A stretch of 5,145 nucleotides of DNA, taken from the NCBI GenBank assembly GCA_934667465.1, contig CAKUMG010000523.1, positions 1 to 5,145 on the forward strand. Reading direction: 5' to 3'. Source of the stretch: an uncultured Actinoplanes sp. Its GTDB lineage: Bacteria; Actinomycetota; Actinomycetes; Mycobacteriales; Micromonosporaceae. Made by a program: the position numbers and the translations under genes. The notes beneath the pieces are model-generated. The model did no database searches. It was given only the letters and a program-made list of their open reading frames with translations, and was not told the origin of the DNA. This document shows, in pieces, positions 1-4,920 of this stretch. The stretch's first letter is position 1; each line of letters begins with the position of its first letter.

Positions 1-180
1 GTAGAAGGGTGCGTACTGGCTGACCGGGGAGCCGTCGACGCCCTGTTCGCGCAGGAGGAACGCCTTGATCCCCAGGCCCGGGGTGTCGTCGAAGCGCTTG
101 CCGATGTCCGGGATGCGCCGTCTGAGCGCGCCGACGTCGTAGTCCGAGGGCAGGGACAGCTGATAGTTCATCGCGAGCAA
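1..180 (-). CDS. DUF4865 family protein, N-terminal part (cut by window start)
   Basis: The visible 60 codons read MLAMNYQLSLPSDYD, then a basic RRR stretch, a DDTPGLGIKAFLLRE block and a conserved-looking SPVSQYAPFY end, with no stop before the window edge. This matches my memory of the start of DUF4865 proteins (M-x-A-M-x-Y, LPxDYD, GLGxKAYLxRE, NxYAPFY), whose biochemical role is unknown to me. I chose the TTG at 180 rather than the ATG at 171 because the family start usually includes the extra MxAM residues and because GAGGAG (193-188) sits 7 nt before the TTG. It lies 19 nt downstream of the TetR-family gene on the same strand, so the two are probably co-transcribed and the DUF4865 protein is a likely target of that repressor. 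No signal peptide or membrane segment is visible in this part. The family call is from recall, not from a search. Confidence 0.8.
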   Translation of the reverse strand, partial: MLAMNYQLSLPSDYDVGALRRRIPDIGKRFDDTPGLGIKAFLLREQGVDGSPVSQYAPFY

Positions 181-187
181 GGCACGT

Positions 188-193
188 CTCCTC
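188..193 (-). promoter_or_regulatory. Ribosome binding site of the DUF4865 gene
   Basis: GAGGAG on the minus strand ends 7 nt before the TTG codon at 180. It is a near-consensus Shine-Dalgarno sequence, and its spacing suits the TTG (7 nt) better than the in-frame ATG at 171 (16 nt), so it decides the start. Confidence 0.7.
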
Positions 194-199
194 GAAGAT

Positions 200-763
200 C
201 TAAAGACGGAGTGCGGTGAGCATCGTGACGGCACCTTCGACGGCGTTGTCGTAGGGCTCGGCCGACTGGGCGGCCTTGGCCAGGACGTAGCCGCCCTGGA
301 CGACGGCGGTGACGGCCGCGGCCACCTGCCGGGGCTCGAAGCCGGGGCGCAGCTCGCCCGCGGCCTGTCCCTCGGCGAGGACCTGCGCGATGCGCTCCTG
401 GTACCAGCCGAGCACCTCGTCGACGGGTTGCCGCAGCGCGGCGTCGCCGACGACGTCGGGGTCCTCGGTCATGCGGCCGATCCGGCACCCCTTGAGCGCC
501 TCGCGGGGCCGCCGCAGGTAGGCGACGATCCGGTCGATCGCCGGCCCGTCGGCGCCGAGCACCCGCTCGCCGTTGGCCAGCATCGTCTCGGCGTTGCGGC
601 GCAGCGCCTCGCCCGCCAGGTCGGCCTTGCCGGCGAAGTGGTGGTACATGCTGCCCTGGCCGACGCCGGCCCGCGACAGGATGGCTTGCGGGCTGGTGCC
701 CACATAGCCGCGCTCCCACATCAGCTCCCGCATGGCCTCGATCAGCCGCTCCCGCGCCGTCAT
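200..763 (-). CDS. TetR/AcrR family transcriptional repressor (LmrA/YxaF-like C-terminus)
   Basis: A 187-aa protein of normal TetR length. Residues 1-48 form the DNA-binding domain: MTARERLIEAM helix, then the helix-turn-helix around 23-43 (TSPQAILSRAGVGQGSMYHHF region) ending in the characteristic YHHF and GKADL. Residues 50-187 are the all-helical ligand and dimer domain; the GCRIGRMTEDPDV stretch (92-104) resembles the GCPxGxLxxE segment of LmrA/YxaF-type regulators. The ligand is unknown. I chose ATG 763 over the upstream in-frame ATG at 778, because the latter falls inside the promoter between -35 and -10, while 763 lies 6 nt after a TATGTT -10 box, as in actinobacterial leaderless mRNAs; no Shine-Dalgarno sequence is visible. 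It is followed after 19 nt by the DUF4865 gene, so it probably represses itself and that neighbour. An upstream extension of this reading frame beyond 763 lacks coding character. Confidence 0.93.
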   Translation of the reverse strand: MTARERLIEAMRELMWERGYVGTSPQAILSRAGVGQGSMYHHFAGKADLAGEALRRNAETMLANGERVLGADGPAIDRIVAYLRRPREALKGCRIGRMTEDPDVVGDAALRQPVDEVLGWYQERIAQVLAEGQAAGELRPGFEPRQVAAAVTAVVQGGYVLAKAAQSAEPYDNAVEGAVTMLTALRL

Positions 764-769
764 GCGAGC

Positions 770-799
770 AACATACATACTAGTAGTTACAGCGGTCAA
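770..799 (-). promoter_or_regulatory. Leaderless-type promoter of the TetR gene
   Basis: On the minus strand a TTGACC -35 box (799-794) and a TATGTT -10 box (775-770) are separated by 18 nt. The -10 fits the actinobacterial TANNNT pattern. Six nucleotides separate it from the ATG at 763, which places the likely transcription start on or next to the A of the start codon. Confidence 0.65.
774..789. promoter_or_regulatory. Candidate TetR operator
   Basis: An imperfect 16-bp palindrome with a perfect TACTAGTA core (778-785) and matching outer TA/TA ends; 12 of 16 positions are symmetric. It fills the spacer between the -35 and -10 boxes of the repressor's own promoter and touches the -10, the usual place for an autoregulatory TetR-family operator. 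It is also the only AT-rich island in this intergenic stretch. Binding itself is inferred. Confidence 0.5.
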
Positions 800-877
800 C
801 CGCCCACCCGCGCCGCCTCGCGATCTTCCGAGTGGCAGACTCTCCGCGGGACAGAGCTGGCACGGCGACAGGCGGTC

Positions 878-1501
878 ATGGTGTCCACCGACATTTACGG
901 GGCCATCGAGGTGTACCGCCTCGAACCCCACGACGATCCGGCGGACATCGAACCGTGGATGCGTGCGCTGGACTTGTATCCGTTGTATCGCGGCAATGAC
1001 TACTTCGCCCTCGGATGCCTGTTCGGCGTGCGGAACTGGGCGGGTTGGGAGCCGATCGCCGCAGGACGCGGCCTCCCGGGTGACGTGTCCGACGCGGTCC
1101 GCACCGAGTTCGAAAACGACGCCCGCAACGACAGTTCCTTCGGAGGACAGACCTGGGTGTCCTGGGCCGAGCTGAACACCCTGGACATGACGGTCACCCC
1201 GCAATGCCGTGGCATCCTGCAGGCGTGGACAGCTGGCGGCGCATGTGAGTACCAGCGCGTCGACGACGAATGGCCCGCCCGCTTCGTCGCGAAGTACGGG
1301 GCGCCGCCGTTCGGAAGCGCCCCGGCCGAAACGCCGTACGGCAGCTGGCAGGTCGGCGACGTCCGGCTGGAGTATCTCGCTCTGACCCGCCTCGACGCGC
1401 TCGGCCCGGGCACCGGCTGGGAGCACGTCTTCGCCGTCATGCGCGCCCTGGCCGGACGCTACGGTGACCACAACGTACGCATCGTGGCGTGGTTCGACTG
1501 A
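878..1501 (+). CDS. Conserved protein of unknown function (207 aa)
   Basis: A 207-aa soluble protein starting MVSTDIYGAIEVYRLE and ending in RIVAWFD, with no signal peptide or membrane helix. The central block DYFALGCLFGVRNWAGWEPIAAGRGLP (part of residues 41-67), followed by a DVSDAV motif and later QTWVSWAEL (91-99), resembles a family I recall from actinobacteria and their phages, typically YxxFGxLxGVRNxxxxxPIAxxRGxPxDVS and then TWxSWxEL. No function is known to me for it. The start could be ATG 878 or the adjacent GTG 881; both share a weak AGG (870-872). Trp and Tyr are frequent, and the sequence uses some TTG and TAT codons that the neighbours avoid, a mild hint of different origin. It is divergent from the TetR gene across 114 bp and stands alone. 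The family call is uncertain; that it is a real gene is supported by codon use and the plausible protein. Confidence 0.82.
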   Translation: MVSTDIYGAIEVYRLEPHDDPADIEPWMRALDLYPLYRGNDYFALGCLFGVRNWAGWEPIAAGRGLPGDVSDAVRTEFENDARNDSSFGGQTWVSWAELNTLDMTVTPQCRGILQAWTAGGACEYQRVDDEWPARFVAKYGAPPFGSAPAETPYGSWQVGDVRLEYLALTRLDALGPGTGWEHVFAVMRALAGRYGDHNVRIVAWFD

Positions 1502-1646
1502 GCGTCGCCGGCGCCGAAGTGCGGTCCGGTAGACGTGAGTGCCGCTCGCGGTGGCGTCGAGGTCATGGCGGTGTGCTGCGGTAGAGCCATCGCGGGTCAT
1601 CGGTTCTCGCGGGGTACTTTCGGGAACACGACGTGCAGGGCGGCTC

Positions 1647-1652
1647 TAGGGT
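1647..1652 (+). promoter_or_regulatory. Leaderless-type -10 box of the DinB-like gene
   Basis: TAGGGT matches the actinobacterial TANNNT -10 consensus and ends 6 nt before the ATG at 1659, the same geometry as at the TetR and pectate lyase genes. No good -35 hexamer is seen 17-18 nt upstream. The same bases contain AGGGTG, which could instead act as a weak Shine-Dalgarno sequence 5 nt from the ATG, so the reading is not unique. Confidence 0.5.
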
Positions 1653-1658
1653 GTCCTG

Positions 1659-2393
1659 ATGCGACGGTTCATCGACGAGGATCTCACGGGGGCGGAGTTC
1701 CGCGAGTGTGACTTGAGCGGGGCGCGGATGGCCGGGGTGGTGATGCGGGACGTCGAGATCGGCGGGCTGGTCGGCAGCCTGGTGGTCAACGGCGTGGACG
1801 TGATGCCGTACGTGGAGGCGGAGCTCGACCGCCGCCATCCCGTACGGCTGCTGCTGCGCTCCGACGAGCCGGCCGACCTGCGGGAGGCGTGGCGCCAGCT
1901 GCGAGGTGCGTGGGTGGCGACCGCCGAGCGGGTCCGATCGATGCCCGAGGGGAGCGCGGATCGGGGCGTCGACGGGGAGTGGTCGATGGTCGAAACGCTG
2001 CGGCATCTCGTGTTCGTGCACGATTCGTGGTTCCGGCGGTGTGTGCTGGGGGTGACCGAGCCGTTCACGGCGCTGGGGCTGGCGGCGCCGTACGTACCTG
2101 ATCAGCGGGGGTTGGGGCTGGACGGGTCCGCGCGGCCGGGGCTCGACGAGGTGCTGGCCGTACGGGAACGGCAGGCGGCCGAGATCACCGAATGGCTGGC
2201 CGGGGTCACGGCGGAGCAGCTCGCGGAGCCCGCGCCGGTGCCGGATGACGACCGGTGGCCGCCTTATGCGAAGGGGCGGAGCGTGCGGCAGTGCCTCGGC
2301 ACGGTGCTGAACGAGGAGTTCGAGCACCACGGCTTCTGCGTGCGCGACCTGGACAAGCTGACCCGCGGGACAAGCGCCCTCGGGGCTGGCTGA
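1659..2393 (+). CDS. DinB family protein with pentapeptide-like N-terminus
   Basis: A 244-aa protein. Residues 1-35 carry pentapeptide-like units (DLTGAEFRECDLSGARMAGV, 8-27) of the A(D/N)LXX type. Residues about 70-235 form a DinB-like four-helix bundle: GEWSMVETLRHLVFVHDSW (106-124) matches the WSxxExLxHLxxxxxxW helix, and NEEFEHHGFCVRDLDKL (218-234) matches the C-terminal metal-site helix. Likely metal ligands are H116 and H223 (or H224), with E219 or E220 as a possible third, by analogy with the three-His site of DinB proteins; this assignment is inferred. The DinB superfamily includes thiol-dependent transferases such as mycothiol- and bacillithiol-dependent enzymes, but the substrate here cannot be told. 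It has no signal peptide. Its stop is 3 nt from the stop of the converging SprT-like gene. I recall the combination of short pentapeptide start and DinB domain in other actinomycetes. Confidence 0.88.
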   Translation: MRRFIDEDLTGAEFRECDLSGARMAGVVMRDVEIGGLVGSLVVNGVDVMPYVEAELDRRHPVRLLLRSDEPADLREAWRQLRGAWVATAERVRSMPEGSADRGVDGEWSMVETLRHLVFVHDSWFRRCVLGVTEPFTALGLAAPYVPDQRGLGLDGSARPGLDEVLAVRERQAAEITEWLAGVTAEQLAEPAPVPDDDRWPPYAKGRSVRQCLGTVLNEEFEHHGFCVRDLDKLTRGTSALGAG

Positions 2394-2400
2394 CCGTCAG
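2390..2400. repeat. Small palindrome spanning two convergent stop codons
   Basis: CTGAC (2390-2394) and GTCAG (2396-2400) are perfect inverted copies around one C. They contain the TGA stop of the DinB-like gene (2391-2393) and the TGA stop of the SprT-like gene (2399-2397, minus strand). The stem is too short, with no U-tract, to call a terminator, and no other terminator is seen between the two genes. Confidence 0.5.
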
Positions 2401-3083
2401 GGGTCCCGGGTGACGGCGGCGAAGGAGGCGGTGAGGAGACCGGCGCGCGTCTGGACGTGGTAGCGGCTGCGCCCGCGTTTGACGATGGTGCCGGAGAGGC
2501 CCGCGTACTTCCCGCCGACCGTGAGGCGGACGCGGTCGCCGGCCTGGAGGGGGACCTGCGGGGCAGCGGGCGAGGCGGGGCGGTGGGCTCGGAGGCGGGC
2601 CAGCTCGGCGTCGTAGGAGGGGTGCATGGGGGCCGGGGCGCCGTGGTGGGTCCAGGTGTAGATCGCCGCCAGGGAGAAGCCGGGGGAGCAGCGGGCGCAC
2701 GAGCGGACCCGGACCGGGCGGCGGTGGGCCGTGGTGCGGTGGCCCTGGGGGCAGACGCCCTCCCAGGCGCCGTCGATGCGGGGGGCGTCGGCGGAGATGC
2801 ACCTCGTGCCCGAGCAGCCGATGCGTCTGGCGGTGGCCTGCCAGACGCGGTCGTGGCCGTGCTGGGGGCCGGCGAGGGCGTGGGCGATCTCGTGCAGGAC
2901 CGTCTCGGTGACCTGCTCCGGCGAGTAGAGGGCGACCAGCGGGCGGGACAGGCCGATCTCGCGGCGGTCGGCGCGGCAGACCCCCGCACGCGTACGGGCG
3001 TTGTCGAACACCAGGCGCCAGCCGCGCAGGCCGTGGCGGGTCATGAGGACCGTGGCGAGCTCGCGCGCTTCGGAGTGGTTCAC
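2397..3083 (-). CDS. SprT-like zinc metallopeptidase with zinc ribbon and KOW-like C-terminus
   Basis: A 228-aa protein. Residues 58-81 hold the zinc-protease core, VTETVLHEIAHALAG and then HGHDRVW: HExxH at 64-68 with E65 as catalytic base, and H77 as probable third ligand. A zinc-ribbon-like part follows, with C111-x3-H115 and C129-x2-C132. Residues 182-210 (GDRVRL, GKYAGLSGTIVKRGRSRYHV) resemble a KOW or SH3-like nucleic-acid or ribosome-binding strand set. The SprT/Spartan family includes DNA-protein crosslink proteases in eukaryotes; the role of the bacterial forms is less clear, and the protein should be cytoplasmic. GTG 3083 is chosen because AGGGA (3097-3093) lies 9 nt upstream and because similar proteins begin at this MNHSEARELA-type helix. 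It is convergent with the DinB-like gene and divergent from the pectate lyase operon, so it is probably transcribed alone. Confidence 0.9.
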   Translation of the reverse strand: MNHSEARELATVLMTRHGLRGWRLVFDNARTRAGVCRADRREIGLSRPLVALYSPEQVTETVLHEIAHALAGPQHGHDRVWQATARRIGCSGTRCISADAPRIDGAWEGVCPQGHRTTAHRRPVRVRSCARCSPGFSLAAIYTWTHHGAPAPMHPSYDAELARLRAHRPASPAAPQVPLQAGDRVRLTVGGKYAGLSGTIVKRGRSRYHVQTRAGLLTASFAAVTRDP

Positions 3084-3276
3084 AGCTCGGAGTCCCTGTC
3101 GTCGTGCGAAATGGTGCACGACGATGGTGCCACGCCGACGGTTGTGGCGGGCTGTGACGGGGGGCATCATCGCGGGTACGGCAACCCCGCTGCAAACAGG
3201 GCGTGGCGCAGATCGGGGCGAATCCGGGCCTCCCGGTTGTGAAGTGACCGGGGCGGGCCGCGCTGTGCCCGGGCGC

Positions 3277-3322
3277 TGCAACATACCTGCACGTCCAAGC
3301 CATTGACCTGCATGAATTTGCA
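3277..3322. repeat. Phased TGCA motifs upstream of the pectate lyase gene
   Basis: TGCA occurs at 3277, 3288, 3309 and 3319, giving spacings of 11, 21 and 10 bp, close to one, two and one helical turns. Two of them lie in the exact repeat ACCTGCA (3285-3291 and 3306-3312, 21 bp apart). The last overlaps the perfect palindrome TTTGCAAA (3317-3324) between the -35 and -10 boxes. They may be sites for a regulator of the pectin operon; that is inference from position and spacing. Confidence 0.4.
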
Positions 3323-3332
3323 AAATTAGGTT
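3303..3332 (+). promoter_or_regulatory. Leaderless-type promoter of the pectate lyase operon
   Basis: TTGACC (3303-3308) and TAGGTT (3327-3332) are separated by 18 nt, and 6 nt separate the -10 box from the ATG at 3339. No Shine-Dalgarno sequence precedes the ATG. The arrangement matches the TetR promoter (TTGACC, 18 nt, TATGTT, 6 nt, ATG) position for position. The spacer is AT-rich in a GC-rich background. Confidence 0.65.
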
Positions 3333-3338
3333 CGAGCC

Positions 3339-4919
3339 ATGACACCGATCCGCTGGCTCACCGCCGCCACGGTGGTCGCTTCGGTTGCGCTCACCGCAGT
3401 GATCACGACCCTCCCCGCGTACGCCGACGTGCTCTTCGGCGACACCTTCGACGACGGCGACCTGGCCGGCTGGACGCGCTCCGGCGGCTCCTGGTCGGTG
3501 GTGACCGACGGGTCGCCCGCCGCGCGCCAGTCGAGCACGAGCGCGAGCGCCAAGGCCCTGACCGGCACCGCGACGTGGACCGACTACACCGTCCAGACAC
3601 GGGTCCGCCCGATCGCCTTCGGTGCCACGAACCGGTCCGTGGGCGTGGCCGCCCGGGCTCGCTCGACCAGCGAGTTCTACGCCCTGGTGCTGACCGGGGG
3701 CGGCGCCGCGCAGCTGCAGCGGGTCAGCGGCGGCGCGGCCACCGTGCTCGCGAGCGCCCCGGCCGGCGGCACCACCGGGACGTGGCGCACGCTCGCGCTC
3801 ACCGCCCGGGGCAGCGAGCTGACCGGGACGGTGGACGGGGTGCCGGTCCTGCGCGCCACCGACGGGGCGATCGCTGCCGGCCGCATCGGGCTCGTGGCCA
3901 CGTACGCGAGCGCCTCCTTCGATGACGTGACCGTGGACACCACCGCGCCCGGTCCCGGCCCGAGCCCGTCGCCGACCACCCCGCCGCCGCCCGGGACCTG
4001 CCGGGTCGCGGGCAGCCCGGCGGGCTTCGCGACCGTGGACGCCTGGGGGCAGAGCGGCACGACCGGCGGCGCCGGCGGGCCGGTGGTGGCGGTCGACACC
4101 GCCGCCGAGCTGATCGCCGCGATCGGCACGCCCGGGCCGCGTACCGTCTGCGTCAGCGGGATGATCACACTGCCCGCCGGCATGTACGACGTGACCAGCG
4201 ACAAGTCGATCCTCGGCGTCGGCGCCACCGCGGGCATCACCGGCGGCGGCCTCAACATCGGCCTGCCCTTCTCCGACGTGACCACCCCGCCGGCCGACGC
4301 GGTGCACAACGTCATCGTGCAGAACCTCACGTTCCGCGGCGCGAGCGACGACTCGATCAACGTCCAGTCGTTCTCGCACCACATCTGGATCGACCACAAC
4401 GACCTCGCGCAGGGTTACGACGGGCTGATCGACGTCAAGCGCGGCTCCTCCTACGTGACCGTCTCGTGGAACCACACCCACCACCACACCAAGAACATGC
4501 TGCTGGGCCACGACGACGGCAACGCCGCGCAGGACACCGGCCGGCTCAAGGTCACCTATCACCACAACTGGTTCGACGCGACGCCGCAGCGCAACCCGCG
4601 GGTCCGCTTCGGCGAGCCGGTCCACGTCTACAACAACTACTACTTCTACAACACGGACACGGGCGTGGCCTGCCAGAACACCGCGGGCTGCGTGGTCGAG
4701 GGCAACTACTTCGAGGACGTCGAAGAGCCGGTCACCAACACGTACGCGGGTCCGGCCGGCCGCTGTGTCGCCCGCAACAACGTCTTCGCAGGGGAGTCGG
4801 GCGCGCCCGACTGCAGCGGCACCGTGCAGGAGCCGTCGGCCTACTACGCGTACACCCTCGACGCCCCGTCCCAGGTGAAGGCGGTCGTCACTGCGGGCGC
4901 CGGGGTGGGGAGGGTCTGA
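3339..4919 (+). CDS. Secreted family PL1 pectate lyase with N-terminal jelly-roll-like domain
   Basis: A 526-aa exported enzyme predicted to cleave polygalacturonate by Ca-dependent beta-elimination. Residues 1-29 are a Sec signal peptide (R5, hydrophobic 9-25, AYA before D30). Residues 30-202 look like a concanavalin/LamG or DUF1080-type beta-sandwich (DTFDDGDLAGW, WTDYTVQTRVR, YALVL, TWRTLAL, DGVPVL, FDDVTVDT), probably carbohydrate-binding. Residues 203-220 are a Pro/Ser/Thr linker. Residues 221-526 are the parallel beta-helix lyase: DDSIN (337-341), IWIDH (349-353), DGLIDVKRGS (361-370) and RNPRVR (418-423). By recalled alignment with Erwinia PelC, R418 is the catalytic base, K385 and R423 bind substrate, and D338, D361 and D365 are Ca ligands. 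The end (VTAGAGVGRV) is the usual family terminus, so the gene is complete. Transcription is probably leaderless. It is followed after 1 nt by a second PL1-type gene. Confidence 0.95.
   Translation: MTPIRWLTAATVVASVALTAVITTLPAYADVLFGDTFDDGDLAGWTRSGGSWSVVTDGSPAARQSSTSASAKALTGTATWTDYTVQTRVRPIAFGATNRSVGVAARARSTSEFYALVLTGGGAAQLQRVSGGAATVLASAPAGGTTGTWRTLALTARGSELTGTVDGVPVLRATDGAIAAGRIGLVATYASASFDDVTVDTTAPGPGPSPSPTTPPPPGTCRVAGSPAGFATVDAWGQSGTTGGAGGPVVAVDTAAELIAAIGTPGPRTVCVSGMITLPAGMYDVTSDKSILGVGATAGITGGGLNIGLPFSDVTTPPADAVHNVIVQNLTFRGASDDSINVQSFSHHIWIDHNDLAQGYDGLIDVKRGSSYVTVSWNHTHHHTKNMLLGHDDGNAAQDTGRLKVTYHHNWFDATPQRNPRVRFGEPVHVYNNYYFYNTDTGVACQNTAGCVVEGNYFEDVEEPVTNTYAGPAGRCVARNNVFAGESGAPDCSGTVQEPSAYYAYTLDAPSQVKAVVTAGAGVGRV
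4062..4082 (+). repeat. 21-nt direct repeat, copy 1 (TGGAGGP segment of first lyase)
   Basis: These 21 bases, coding TGGAGGP at the start of the PL1 domain, recur exactly at 5044-5064 in the same frame of the next gene. The repeat marks the homologous start of the two catalytic domains and is the longest exact match I noticed between them; the flanking DNA has diverged. Confidence 0.75.
4907..4914 (+). promoter_or_regulatory. Ribosome binding site of the second lyase gene
   Basis: GGGGAGGG lies inside the last codons of the first lyase gene and ends 6 nt before the ATG at 4921. It is a strong Shine-Dalgarno sequence, in contrast to the first gene of the operon, which has none. It supports ATG 4921 as the start. 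Confidence 0.75.
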
Positions 4920-4920
4920 C

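Larger units (their letters stand above)
3084..3338. other. Divergent intergenic region (SprT-like / pectate lyase)
   Basis: No credible gene is seen in these 255 bp. The left part contains two GC-rich hairpins: GCGGG (3172-3176) with CCCGC (3186-3190), and CCGGG (3224-3228) with CCCGG (3232-3236) around a CCT loop. A weak minus-strand promoter for the SprT-like gene may be TTGCAG (3195-3190), 18 nt, GATGAT (3171-3166); this is low confidence. The right part carries four TGCA motifs and the pectate lyase promoter. Confidence 0.5.

Noticed and set aside
428..877. Upstream extension of the 207-aa gene across the TetR gene
   Set aside because: It would overlap the TetR gene antisense and lacks any homologous motif; the protein begins sensibly at 878 or 881.
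764..1600. Upstream extension of the TetR reading frame over the antisense of the 207-aa gene
   Set aside because: The added sequence has no TetR-like content, passes through the promoter and operator, and opposes a better coding frame on the plus strand.
1502..1600. Possible terminator after the 207-aa gene
   Set aside because: Only 4-bp G/C stems with no U-tract were found, so no terminator can be supported.
1591..1613. CGCGGG direct repeat (1591-1596 and 1608-1613) before the DinB-like gene
   Set aside because: A 6-nt G/C repeat is expected often in this composition and has no other support as a binding site.
3205..3260. GGGGCGAATCC resembling a conserved piece of the ydaO-type c-di-AMP riboswitch
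   Set aside because: Only one short motif fits; the GGGGACCC partner and the downstream pseudoknot-forming block are missing, and the region lies upstream of the predicted leaderless lyase transcription start.
768..3286. Shared 9-mer GCAACATAC before the TetR gene (768-776) and before the lyase gene (3278-3286)
   Set aside because: It coincides with the TetR -10 box at one site only and has no matching -35 or palindrome at the other; a 9-nt match between two AT-richer patches may be chance.
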